The translations under genes and the position numbers were made by a program. A stretch of DNA of 63,884 bases from CALCCV01 sp964388665 (GTDB taxonomy: Bacteria; Bdellovibrionota; Bdellovibrionia; Bdellovibrionales; Bdellovibrionaceae): assembly GCA_964388665.1 (NCBI GenBank), contig CAYMBJ010000014.1, positions 1-63,884 on the forward strand, read 5' to 3'. A model generated the notes under the pieces. The model made no database searches, was not told the origin of the DNA, and saw only the letters and a program-made list of their open reading frames with translations. Shown one piece after another: positions 26,912 to 35,470 of this stretch (its first letter is position 1; each line of letters starts with the position of its first letter).

Positions 26912-29857
26912 ATGATCTCATCAAAAAAGATGAGCCATCAAATTCGAATCGGGAATTGGGGTAATATCTTAGATGCCTCAATCGTGTTTGCATTTGCATT
27001 AGTGGCATCTTTAACAGTCTATTTAACTCACTCAAGAGCGGACGCCATCACTATGGATTCCGAAACCCATGACGCCTTGATCGAGCAACTCACAGGTGTA
27101 CAAGAGAGACTGAAAACCTCTGAGGTTTCTTATATTCCCACCACTCATCGCATCGCTGATCTTTTGGCAGACCGCGCCCGCTTACAAGAAATGCGCGCCG
27201 GAGAGGTCTTAACGGACGGTAAAAATAGTCCCGAATCAATAAAAATATCAGAAGGTTTTCAAAATCGCGCCAAATCCGATCGTTTGAAAGCGATTTCGCT
27301 TTTGGCTCTGACTGAAAACCTGGTTTCAGGCGCAGCCAAATCAAAAGTGCTTCTTCAAAAAGCTCATCTTTTACAAATGGTGGGTCGTGATGTGGAAGCA
27401 CTCAAGCTATTAAAGGCTCTTAGAAAGGGTCCAAAAACTGATGAATACTGGACGGCGACGGATCTGCTCGCTGACCTTTATTTTAAACTCGGCGACTACA
27501 GTACTGCTAAAAAGTTTTACTTAGAAATTCAAAGATCACCTAAGCGCAATGTCTTTTCTGACTATCGCATTGCTTGGTGCTCATTTCACTTGGGTCAGAT
27601 TCGCTCTGCCACTTTAGAGTTAGAACGAGTGCTAAGAATCAAAGACTTAGATCCTAATATCAAAATCGACGGCGCCAGGGATATTGCTATGTTTTATTCC
27701 AGGTCGAAATTTAGATCTGCACAGATTCAACAGGTCAGTGGCTATGCTCCTGATGTGGCAGCCCAAGAGAGCAATCTGAGATTCTTTGCAGATGAATTAA
27801 AGCGAATAGGCAAAAAGAAAGAATCTGCTTTGGTTAAATTACATCTGATAAAGGCGTTTCCAAAATCAGAAGAAAAGATCACCGACAGGGCCGACCTGTT
27901 CGAAATTCTCGTTCATGTTGGCAAAATGGATGAAGCCGTAAAAATGTTGGACTCCATTATTGTCGCAGACTGTGACGATCTCTGTGACGAAACCTCGACA
28001 AAAATTCAAAAGACGCTTCGTGACTGGAGCGACGAAGAAAAGACAAAGGCTTCACCAGCTCTGATTAGCGCATGGGTAGTCTATAGCAAATATGAATATG
28101 CCCAAGAGAAGCCACTGCTACTGGCAATCAAGATCTCTCAGGATCATCGCTATCATTCAGCAACTCTGGTGATCATCGCCCGTGTGTTAAAAATGACCAA
28201 GGACAAGGCTGTCTATGAGTCCGCACTAAAAGCGCAAATTGTCTCTGCAGAGGCTACCAAAGTTGCTAGCAACATTGAAAAAGCGTACAAACAATACTTG
28301 GATGAAGGCAAGGACAGTGAACTTCGAAAGGAAGTCGCACTAGGTCTTATCGACAATCTCATTGAACAAAAGAAAATGGCTGAAGCCGAGAGTTTTGGTC
28401 TTAACCAAATCTCAAAATATAATTTCCATCGTCATGAAATGGCTTCACGCCTCATCGAAATCTATCAAACGACCAAGCAATCCGAAAAAGAAAGACTCTT
28501 CTCGCTACGAATGGCGGGCAAAGACTATAAGGGCAAGTACTTTGAAAATTACAAAAAACTAACGACTGATTTGGTTGCGAGCAAAAGTAGAGCGAAAACT
28601 GCAACCAAGGCGGATCTTGGCTTGTTATTGGATATCGAGACCAAAGCCCTCACGACAGAGGAGCATTACCGTCTGCTGAATGACTCATTTCTCTTGGCGT
28701 TGCAAATCAAAGAGTTTCCGATCCTAAAAGGAATCGCTCTAAAAATGACGACTTTGATTTCAAAAGTGAATGCCAAAGAAAGATCCCTCATAATCGAAAA
28801 GCGCATGCTTGTTGCTGATCTTGAATTGGACTATGCCGGCTCCCTCTATTGGGACCTGCAACAGAGAGAGGCCAACACACCTGCTCGCGAATTCCGCCTG
28901 GCTCTGAAGGGACGACTGGCCAATAAGCCACAGTACAAAATAGAAGCATCAATTTTAAAATCAAAAAAGTCCACAAACGAGCAAAAAATTTGGGTGGCGC
29001 AACAGCAGATCGATTCTTCAAAAGATCCGATCCGTGTGATTGAAAAGCACCGAAGTGTTCTACTGCGAGATCCCGCACAGACTTCGCGGATTTTGATTGA
29101 AGCACTTGCCAAATCAAATTCTAACCGAGTCTTTAAATTTGCGGCTTCCGAAAAGTCTCTGAACCGAACTTTGATAGGTACTCTAAGCTCAAGACGCGAC
29201 AAAGTGGCACAAGTGGTTAAGGCCGCAAAAGCAGCCTCATCAATCAACACCAAGAGCTCAAATGTGAATCGTTTTAATACGGGTCTTGCAAAAAAGATTG
29301 CTGCCCTCAAAGATTTTGAAAATCAATTTTTAAAACGCGAAAAGGATGATGTCATAGTTCTGGTTGGACTCTCCTACTGGTGGGTACTGAATAGGGACTT
29401 TTCGCGAGACCTCCAGTGGGCCGCACAGAACGTAAAGGTTTCTCGCAACATTCAGGCTCTCTTTGTCCGAAGTCTACAGTCGCAAATTCACAATTTGGAT
29501 CAAAATTCTGTGCAAGGGTTTGAAGCTATGAAGAACCTCTGGAATACAGCAAACATTGATAGCGAATTTTTAAAGGTTTTTGGTCAGGCCACAGATCTTC
29601 AGAGGGTGGCGATCACCAATGAAATGAAACAGTGGAGCGCACATTCTCTAAGCCCACTGAAGGAAAAATGGGCCAACCTCGCACAGGCTAAACCCACAGC
29701 GACAAGCATTAATTTAGGTTCTCTGTACAGCTCTCTCAAACAGGACCCATTTCAAAGATCAGTTGCCCAGGATATTGCCAACGCTGAGTTCTCTCGTGGC
29801 AACCAATTGGTAGGTCTGTTTATTACAGAGCGAAATCGTGATTTGGGAGGAATATAG
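26912..29857 (+). CDS. Large membrane-anchored TPR-repeat protein, first gene of glt-like operon
   Basis: A 981-residue protein with an N-terminal helix (IVFAFALVASLTVYLTHSRA) that anchors it in the inner membrane or is cleaved. A long alpha-helical solenoid follows, with TPR-like units (DLLADLYFKLGDYSTAKKFYLEIQRSP, DYRIAWCSFHLGQIRSATLELERVL), as in large periplasmic Glt/Agl TPR proteins. There is no enzymatic motif. Preceded by a strong ribosome binding site and followed after two bases by the next gene. I infer a scaffold in an envelope-spanning motility or adhesion complex. Confidence 0.75.
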   Translation: MISSKKMSHQIRIGNWGNILDASIVFAFALVASLTVYLTHSRADAITMDSETHDALIEQLTGVQERLKTSEVSYIPTTHRIADLLADRARLQEMRAGEVLTDGKNSPESIKISEGFQNRAKSDRLKAISLLALTENLVSGAAKSKVLLQKAHLLQMVGRDVEALKLLKALRKGPKTDEYWTATDLLADLYFKLGDYSTAKKFYLEIQRSPKRNVFSDYRIAWCSFHLGQIRSATLELERVLRIKDLDPNIKIDGARDIAMFYSRSKFRSAQIQQVSGYAPDVAAQESNLRFFADELKRIGKKKESALVKLHLIKAFPKSEEKITDRADLFEILVHVGKMDEAVKMLDSIIVADCDDLCDETSTKIQKTLRDWSDEEKTKASPALISAWVVYSKYEYAQEKPLLLAIKISQDHRYHSATLVIIARVLKMTKDKAVYESALKAQIVSAEATKVASNIEKAYKQYLDEGKDSELRKEVALGLIDNLIEQKKMAEAESFGLNQISKYNFHRHEMASRLIEIYQTTKQSEKERLFSLRMAGKDYKGKYFENYKKLTTDLVASKSRAKTATKADLGLLLDIETKALTTEEHYRLLNDSFLLALQIKEFPILKGIALKMTTLISKVNAKERSLIIEKRMLVADLELDYAGSLYWDLQQREANTPAREFRLALKGRLANKPQYKIEASILKSKKSTNEQKIWVAQQQIDSSKDPIRVIEKHRSVLLRDPAQTSRILIEALAKSNSNRVFKFAASEKSLNRTLIGTLSSRRDKVAQVVKAAKAASSINTKSSNVNRFNTGLAKKIAALKDFENQFLKREKDDVIVLVGLSYWWVLNRDFSRDLQWAAQNVKVSRNIQALFVRSLQSQIHNLDQNSVQGFEAMKNLWNTANIDSEFLKVFGQATDLQRVAITNEMKQWSAHSLSPLKEKWANLAQAKPTATSINLGSLYSSLKQDPFQRSVAQDIANAEFSRGNQLVGLFITERNRDLGGI

Positions 29858-29859
29858 AT

Positions 29860-30210
29860 ATGAGGTACCTGATTATGATTCGCTCCAAAATGCTTCAACT
29901 TAGATTCTTGACCGTTTTTGCAACTCTTGCGCTAGTGATGTTCTCTACGCCAAGTTTTGCAAAATCATCGAAGTCATCAAAATCGACTCAAGCAACAAAT
30001 CACACCTCAAAAAGAACTCGCACTGTTCCCAAAGATACAAAACTGGAAACCAGTCTTTCTTTTGAGGGAAGTAAACTAAAGGGCAAGGTTCAAGAAGCCT
30101 CTTTGCGCAAGATAGTGGTCGAGAATGACAAATACTTGGAAGACCTCTTGGGAGTGCGAAAGAATTTTGATGATCGTCGGGCGGAAGAAAAGGAAAGGGC
30201 GGAGAAATGA
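29860..30210 (+). CDS. Small secreted basic protein in glt-like operon
   Basis: A 116-residue protein with a signal peptide (residues ~9-33, LRFLTVFATLALVMFSTPSFA) and a short Ser/Lys/Thr-rich mature part that ends in a charged helix (EKERAEK). I do not recognise the family. The ribosome binding site GGGAGGAATATAG lies across the previous gene's stop, and its own stop overlaps the start of the AgmX-domain gene (ATGA). It is conserved in position with its neighbours and probably works with them in the periplasm. Confidence 0.65.
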   Translation: MRYLIMIRSKMLQLRFLTVFATLALVMFSTPSFAKSSKSSKSTQATNHTSKRTRTVPKDTKLETSLSFEGSKLKGKVQEASLRKIVVENDKYLEDLLGVRKNFDDRRAEEKERAEK

Positions 30211-31490
30211 CAAAAGCTGCAATTATTGGAAAAAACAACAGAGTGATTCGCTCCTACTTTTTGCAGGGGGCCGCGCAGCACTATGTGATTTTCAATGAGG
30301 ATCAAAAGCGACTCGAAATCACTCAAGACATCAAGTCTCTGAAGGATAGTGGCGTAAATTTTGAAATCGTTAAAAAATTCAAAGCCTCTGACATTAAGAA
30401 AAGTCCGATCCTCCTTGAGCAAATGAATTTTGGCCCAGGGTCTGCATCAGGTACCTATAAGATTGGCTTAGTGACAGATGCCTCCTTAGCGGAGGAAGGA
30501 CTCGATGATCTGCAAGAGGACGAGGATCGCCTGCCTATAATGGCTCGCTACTCGGCCATGGGTCATGTGGGCGTTTTGGTGTTCTGCTTTGTAGTGGGAT
30601 TTATCATCGAAAAATACTTCATCGAACCACCTTTAGAAATGCAGACCATCGTGGTGCCTACGCAAGAAATCAAACCACAGGCTCCTGAGCGAAAAGTCGT
30701 TAAGACCGTCAAAATGTCAGAAAAGCCAATCAAAAAGAAACCCATCTTTAAACGAAAAATTGTTAAAGTTCGCGAGTTCAAAAAAGTCAAGATTCGCGAA
30801 AAACGACAAAAAGTAACTGGCCGAACCAAAGGTCGCAATCCCGAGTTGGGAGCACTTGCAACTCTTTCAGCCATTGGTGGCATCGGCAAAGAAAAGTCCG
30901 GTCCTCGCGGCACTGGCTATGGCTCAAAATCGGGGGCTATGGGATCAGGCGCCGGAATGGGCGGCGGCCTCGGCAAAGGAAATGTTGGCGGCGTACGAAA
31001 TGCACTTGGTGGCAAGGGCCTTGTTGCCGGATTTTCTGGTGATGGCAGCCGTGGCTATGGCGCTGCAGGGTACGGAAACGGCAATCTCGGTGGTGGCCGT
31101 AAGGGGCGCGCCGGAGGATCTGTTGGTGATAAAGTCGGCGGATTAGTGGCACCTTCATTTGATGATTCAGAAGTTGAGGGAGGCTTAGCACGTGAACAGG
31201 TTGAGGCCGTGGTTCGCAAGAATTCAGGTCAGCTTCTCTATTGCTATGAGCGCGCACTTCAATCCAATCCTAGCTTGCGCGGTCGTTTAACATCCAAGTG
31301 GGTGATTGCTGGAAATGGTCGAGTTCGAACAGTTAAGATTTTAAGTTCATCGTTGCGACAGCCACAAGTTGAATCCTGTGTGGTGAGCGCCATTCGAGGT
31401 TGGATATTTCCAAAGCCCATTGGCGGTGTGAATGTGGATGTTGCCTATCCGTTTGATTTTGGACGATTACAATTGGCTTCGCAAAAATAA
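30207..31490 (+). CDS. TonB-like inner-membrane protein with AgmX/PglI C-terminal domain (GltG/GltJ class)
   Basis: A 427-residue protein with a cytoplasmic N-terminal domain (about 1-112), one membrane helix (about 116-134, MGHVGVLVFCFVVGFIIE), a Lys/Arg-rich stalk, a Gly-rich linker (about 225-305) and a C-terminal AgmX/PglI domain (about 320-427). That domain contains VVRKNSGQLLYCYERALQSNP and LTSKWVIAGNGRVRTVKI with two cysteines (CYER, ESCVV). This is the architecture of Myxococcus GltG/GltJ, which reach across the periplasm to outer-membrane partners in gliding. ExbB/ExbD-type motor proteins at 50.3-51.3 kb could power it, which is inference. Confidence 0.82.
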   Translation: MTKAAIIGKNNRVIRSYFLQGAAQHYVIFNEDQKRLEITQDIKSLKDSGVNFEIVKKFKASDIKKSPILLEQMNFGPGSASGTYKIGLVTDASLAEEGLDDLQEDEDRLPIMARYSAMGHVGVLVFCFVVGFIIEKYFIEPPLEMQTIVVPTQEIKPQAPERKVVKTVKMSEKPIKKKPIFKRKIVKVREFKKVKIREKRQKVTGRTKGRNPELGALATLSAIGGIGKEKSGPRGTGYGSKSGAMGSGAGMGGGLGKGNVGGVRNALGGKGLVAGFSGDGSRGYGAAGYGNGNLGGGRKGRAGGSVGDKVGGLVAPSFDDSEVEGGLAREQVEAVVRKNSGQLLYCYERALQSNPSLRGRLTSKWVIAGNGRVRTVKILSSSLRQPQVESCVVSAIRGWIFPKPIGGVNVDVAYPFDFGRLQLASQK

Positions 31491-31507
31491 AGGTGGGGGA
31501 TATTGAG

Positions 31508-32734
31508 ATGAAAGTGCATATTGATAAAATCATAAATACTTTGGATTCGGCAAAGATGCCTGACAGCGACAATCGCAGCGGGCAAGCGCAGCAATTGAAA
31601 GTCACAATCGCAAAGGCGACTGCCATTGGCAAAGGCGCTATGGCTCTCTCCATTGCCGCTGCGCTGTCAGCCTGTGGTCCTTTTCAGCAAAATCCTGTCG
31701 AAAAGTATCCACTTACCAACCAGTATGCAGTTCCTGCTGACTCAAAAATACCAAATCAAAATCAAAATCAAAATCAAAAACCATCGGCGGAGACCGGCAA
31801 TCCGTCAGCGGATCTCAACAAGCCAGACCTTGTCCCCGCGGCTGCCGCTGCAGGCGAGCGTTCGGAAGCCATGGATGCGGGCATGGATAAAAATATCAAG
31901 CTCCATCAACTGTTCTTGATCTCAGGGTTTGACAACAAAACTTTTATAGTCGGCAAAAAAGGAACGAGCACTTTTAAAGTCAGAACTTTGAACCCGAGTC
32001 TTGGTCTTGATACAAAGATAAAGGATCCAGTTGGCGACATGAGTTGGACCAAGAAAGCCGAAAAGACCATCGACGGCGGCACCGAGCAAGAGTATGAACT
32101 CACATACACCCCTGCTGCCGATCTTTTACCAGACGGCCAAGCTGGTACCCTTGTGAAATTTTCAATTGAATTTTTGGCGACAGCGGGTGGAGACAGCAGT
32201 CTCGCCGCAGCCCTGGGCGAATTGGGAGAGCAGAACCAAGTTGAGCACACCTTTTTTGTGCTCAACAAGGATCAGGCGAAAGCCGCACCCACATTGACGG
32301 TAAAAGGCCTAACTTCAAATTCAATTTCCGAAAGTGAAGAGAAACAGTTTCAAATTGAGATCAAAAACTTAAAGGTAAAAGATCCAAAAGATCTCAAACT
32401 GCATGTAATTTACCGTCCAGAAACGGCATTCACCTCAAGTGGTTATGCCGAGCGAGACGGATCAAAGTACATCATTACACTGAATGAGGTTCCGGAGGTT
32501 TCGGGAAGTCGCTACACTTATGATGTTAAACTCAGCTCACAAGGTCATGACCTACCTTACGACCTTCGGCGCGACCTGTCCGCGAACAAAAACGAAAAGA
32601 AGGTCCACTTTCGGGTGTCCTTTCAGGCAGAAGGCCTCAATGGTCTAGTGACCAATGAAGTTGATCAAAGTTTTAGTATTGAAATGAATAGTATTAATCC
32701 GGATGCTGCTTCAGCTGCTCCGGCTGAGCAATAG
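31508..32734 (+). CDS. Putative outer-membrane lipoprotein of the glt-like operon
   Basis: A 408-residue protein of unknown family. I prefer the ATG at 31508, seven bases after GGTGGGGGA; a GTG at 31493 would add five residues. A hydrophobic stretch ends in the lipobox LSAC (residues ~50-53), preceded by an unusually long 45-residue N-region. The mature part begins with a Gln/Asn/Pro/Ala-rich tether encoded by a tandem AAATCA hexamer, followed by beta-rich Ig-like sequence (FDNKTFIVGKKGTSTFKVRTL). It sits between the TonB-like and beta-barrel genes, so I infer an outer-membrane lipoprotein partner. Confidence 0.7.
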   Translation: MKVHIDKIINTLDSAKMPDSDNRSGQAQQLKVTIAKATAIGKGAMALSIAAALSACGPFQQNPVEKYPLTNQYAVPADSKIPNQNQNQNQKPSAETGNPSADLNKPDLVPAAAAAGERSEAMDAGMDKNIKLHQLFLISGFDNKTFIVGKKGTSTFKVRTLNPSLGLDTKIKDPVGDMSWTKKAEKTIDGGTEQEYELTYTPAADLLPDGQAGTLVKFSIEFLATAGGDSSLAAALGELGEQNQVEHTFFVLNKDQAKAAPTLTVKGLTSNSISESEEKQFQIEIKNLKVKDPKDLKLHVIYRPETAFTSSGYAERDGSKYIITLNEVPEVSGSRYTYDVKLSSQGHDLPYDLRRDLSANKNEKKVHFRVSFQAEGLNGLVTNEVDQSFSIEMNSINPDAASAAPAEQ

Positions 32735-32746
32735 TTGGAGGAAGTG

Positions 32747-33496
32747 ATGAAGAGCAGGCAATCAAAAGGTTTAAAAAGTTTCGTTAAACTGGCAACCGTA
32801 GTGGTCCTTTTTGCGAGCGTGGAATTTTCCGCGATGGCAAAAAGCAAAAGCACTTCGTCTAGCCTTAACTCACTGGGTACAAATGAAAACATTTTGTACA
32901 AAGCTCAGCCCTCGGTACCCGCCAATACCTACCGAGTGGTTCAGCGCCGCGTGATTGATCGTGAGTGGCGCAATGAATTTGCTCTTTCGGGCAGTTTTGT
33001 AAATGGTGGCGATTCTTATTATCAAACGCAGAATGTTGGTTTGCACTATGATCTGCACTTTAATCACCGCTGGTCAATCGGCGCGCGCTATCTAAATAGC
33101 TACAACAATCTGACTCCAGAAGGTCGACGTGTTTTCGAGACCTCTGAATCCCAAATTGGTAGTGGCAATAGCAATTACTATGCACCCGACGTAGATTACC
33201 CTCTGAGCACAACTATGGCGCAGATATCATTCTATCCAGTCTACGGCAAAGTTAGCTGGTTTGAATCTACAGTTTCTTACTTCGATTTTTATCTGCTATT
33301 GGGCGGTGGACAAGTTAAATTGGACAGCGGCACTTCAGGCATGTTCACTGCGGGTGGTGGCATGGGTATGTGGTGGACACAGCATCTGACCAGTCGTCTT
33401 GAATTAAGATATCAATCTTACAACGACCAGATCTATACAGGGCCGCGAAAGATCGAAAACCTCGTGGGCTCATTTGCCTTCGGAGTCATGCTCTAA
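32747..33496 (+). CDS. Outer-membrane beta-barrel protein of the glt-like operon
   Basis: A 249-residue protein starting at the ATG at 32747 (GGAGG five bases upstream; a TTG at 32735 is less likely). A signal peptide (VKLATVVVLFASVEFSAMA) is followed by about 180 residues of alternating amphipathic strands with many aromatic residues (NEFALSGSFVNGGDSYYQTQNVGLHYDLHF), ending LVGSFAFGVML with a terminal hydrophobic strand as in eight-stranded porin-like barrels. Its position after a lipoprotein and before a TPR protein mirrors GltA/GltB-type barrels. Function inferred from context. Confidence 0.75.
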   Translation: MKSRQSKGLKSFVKLATVVVLFASVEFSAMAKSKSTSSSLNSLGTNENILYKAQPSVPANTYRVVQRRVIDREWRNEFALSGSFVNGGDSYYQTQNVGLHYDLHFNHRWSIGARYLNSYNNLTPEGRRVFETSESQIGSGNSNYYAPDVDYPLSTTMAQISFYPVYGKVSWFESTVSYFDFYLLLGGGQVKLDSGTSGMFTAGGGMGMWWTQHLTSRLELRYQSYNDQIYTGPRKIENLVGSFAFGVML

Positions 33497-33551
33497 TTGT
33501 TAGTGAAAGACAGAAAATCCATCAATTGATGATGAATGTTGGGAGTTTAGG

Positions 33552-34550
33552 GTGAGTTTGCTGAAAAGATTAAAAACAAAATTAGGCCATGCTGAAAGAG
33601 CATACTGTGCAAAAGAAAGCTTGGAAACGCAGGCATTTGCAGAATCAGTGGGAGCCATGGCTCCGGCTCTGCTTGTGGCTCTGCTTGTGGCCATGCTTAT
33701 CGCGCCCCAACAAGCTTGGGCGAAGGCAAAAGGCACCAGTAATGGCCCAGCAAAGGTCGCAACCCCACAGCAAAGCCCAAAAGAGACTTCTGATCAGGAA
33801 CTTCTTGAGTCTGCACGCGTGCATTTTGCCGCAGATAGGTTGGATCATGCGATTTCTGACTATAGAAAAATCTCAAAGGGCTCTTATCGCTGGATATTAG
33901 CCAAAGAGGAGGTCTCTTGGGCGCTCTTTCGCAAACGACAACTCCCTTTGGCCCTCTCCGAAGTGCGCTCTCTGACAAATGATTATTTGGCCGCACAGAT
34001 TGATCTTGAGCCATTCTTACTTCAAGGTCTAATTCATCTTTATTCGTGTGACTACAAGCAAGTGTTTAAAGCCATTCAGGAACTCAAACGCCTGATGCCT
34101 GAGTACGTCAGCAATATGGAAGAACTCGCTCAAGGCAAGATCAACGCAGTCCAAGCGGACGCGATTCAGCTGTTGATCGAAAACAAAGGCATTTCCGAAT
34201 TGACACCAAAACACTTTATGGCGCTGCCTAGGTACTTCTACCTTGAAAAGTCGATTATCTCTGGTTTCAAAAGTGGACAGATGCCCTTAATAGTAGGAAC
34301 ACTACAAAAGATGGCTGTCGCAGCAGACAAGAAGAACAAAAAGATCTTGCAACACTTAAATTTGCTGGAAGTCGAAGCCATACAGCGTGCGTTTGTTCCA
34401 AACGAATTCGGTGAAAAGAACAAAACCCAATTGCCTGCAATGGCAGATCGCATGATTTTTAATAACGACAAAGAGCTTTGGGCGGATGAAATAGATCATT
34501 TGCAATCCGACCTTTTTAAATGTGATTCAAAAACAGGTAAGACTCTTTAG
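33552..34550 (+). CDS. Exported TPR-like protein, last gene of glt-like operon
   Basis: A 332-residue protein that starts at GTG with GGGAG upstream. A hydrophobic export segment (ALLVALLVAMLIAPQQAWA, about 37-56) is followed by helical repeats of TPR type (ELLESARVHFAADRLDHAISDYRKIS, VSWALFRKRQLPLALSEVRSL), then a long helical domain. GltC of Myxococcus is likewise a periplasmic TPR protein. Five bases separate its stop from the convergent menH stop, so no room exists for a conventional terminator. Confidence 0.72.
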   Translation: MSLLKRLKTKLGHAERAYCAKESLETQAFAESVGAMAPALLVALLVAMLIAPQQAWAKAKGTSNGPAKVATPQQSPKETSDQELLESARVHFAADRLDHAISDYRKISKGSYRWILAKEEVSWALFRKRQLPLALSEVRSLTNDYLAAQIDLEPFLLQGLIHLYSCDYKQVFKAIQELKRLMPEYVSNMEELAQGKINAVQADAIQLLIENKGISELTPKHFMALPRYFYLEKSIISGFKSGQMPLIVGTLQKMAVAADKKNKKILQHLNLLEVEAIQRAFVPNEFGEKNKTQLPAMADRMIFNNDKELWADEIDHLQSDLFKCDSKTGKTL

Positions 34551-34555
34551 GATTA

Positions 34556-35470
34556 TCACGGCATCAATAAGTCCGCCAACTCTTCTGGTCTTTCTATATG
34601 CACGCGGTGCCATGTGTTTTTAAACTCATGGTATTGGATTGCCGGATAGTTTTCTTTCAGACGTCGACCAATATTGGCAAACTTCAGGTCATTTTTCCCA
34701 CAAACCCATTGAATGCTGCGCTGCCGGAGCTCTATCACAGACTCCATATTATCTTGTTTTCCCAATGAGAAAGCCTCAAGACACTCCAGCCACGTCGAAA
34801 GCTCTGTTGTCGTAAATGCTTTTTCTTGGCCAGATGCGTTTGCTTTTGCATGTGCTTGTGCTTGTGCTTGTGATTGTGATTGTGGGCCAAAGGGCGCTTG
34901 GGCATTCCACAAATCCCAAGCTTTTTCCCAAGGCTGATAACGAAAGTTCTCAATCCAACTGCGATCAGCGACCAGGCGATCCTGCTTTTCACTTTGCGAA
35001 TCAAGACCGGGATTGGTACTCACGAAACAATATGTCTTGGCCATTTCCGGAAAATAATTTAGTACTTGCAGCAGCAGGCGGCCACCAAGTGAGTACCCCA
35101 GCAACACATCAAATTGATGCGTCAAATACCTCCGATGAAACTCCACCGCCCAAAGTTGAAAAGGATTTGGCGAGCTCAGATTTACTTGGTCAGGTTTCTC
35201 GTTTGCGTGCTGAACGCTGCATTGATGTTGGCAATGCGAATAGATCTCAAGCAATGGCAAACAACTCACATGAGCGTGGATACCGGCCTTTCCCCTCATT
35301 TGACCAATCAATGGCTCGGCCTCTGAGTCGCTGCCAAACTGCCCGAGAAGAATTCCTATATGGTAGGCCTTTTGCAAATGTGGCGGGGTGCTGTTTTTCA
35401 TTTTTTCAATCAAAACATTATAAAGAGAGCCAATAGGCTTCCCACTCATCAAGCAAGAGACGAGTTTCAT
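34556..35470 (-). CDS. menH: MenH-like alpha/beta hydrolase (SHCHC synthase)
   Basis: An alpha/beta hydrolase with the MenH nucleophile motif GYSLGGRLLL, Asp in CGKNDLKF and His in NTWHRVHIERP, as in 2-succinyl-6-hydroxy-2,4-cyclohexadiene-1-carboxylate synthase of menaquinone synthesis. It lies directly downstream of menD and menF. The given start (35470) overlaps menD by 53 bases. An ATG at 35401 (MKNSTPPHLQ), just past the menD stop, is an equally good candidate; neither has a clear ribosome binding site. Before FTTTELS sits a low-complexity insert (SQSQAQAQAHAKAN) encoded by hexanucleotide repeats and not expected in MenH. Confidence 0.82.
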   Translation of the reverse strand: MKLVSCLMSGKPIGSLYNVLIEKMKNSTPPHLQKAYHIGILLGQFGSDSEAEPLIGQMRGKAGIHAHVSCLPLLEIYSHCQHQCSVQHANEKPDQVNLSSPNPFQLWAVEFHRRYLTHQFDVLLGYSLGGRLLLQVLNYFPEMAKTYCFVSTNPGLDSQSEKQDRLVADRSWIENFRYQPWEKAWDLWNAQAPFGPQSQSQAQAQAHAKANASGQEKAFTTTELSTWLECLEAFSLGKQDNMESVIELRQRSIQWVCGKNDLKFANIGRRLKENYPAIQYHEFKNTWHRVHIERPEELADLLMP

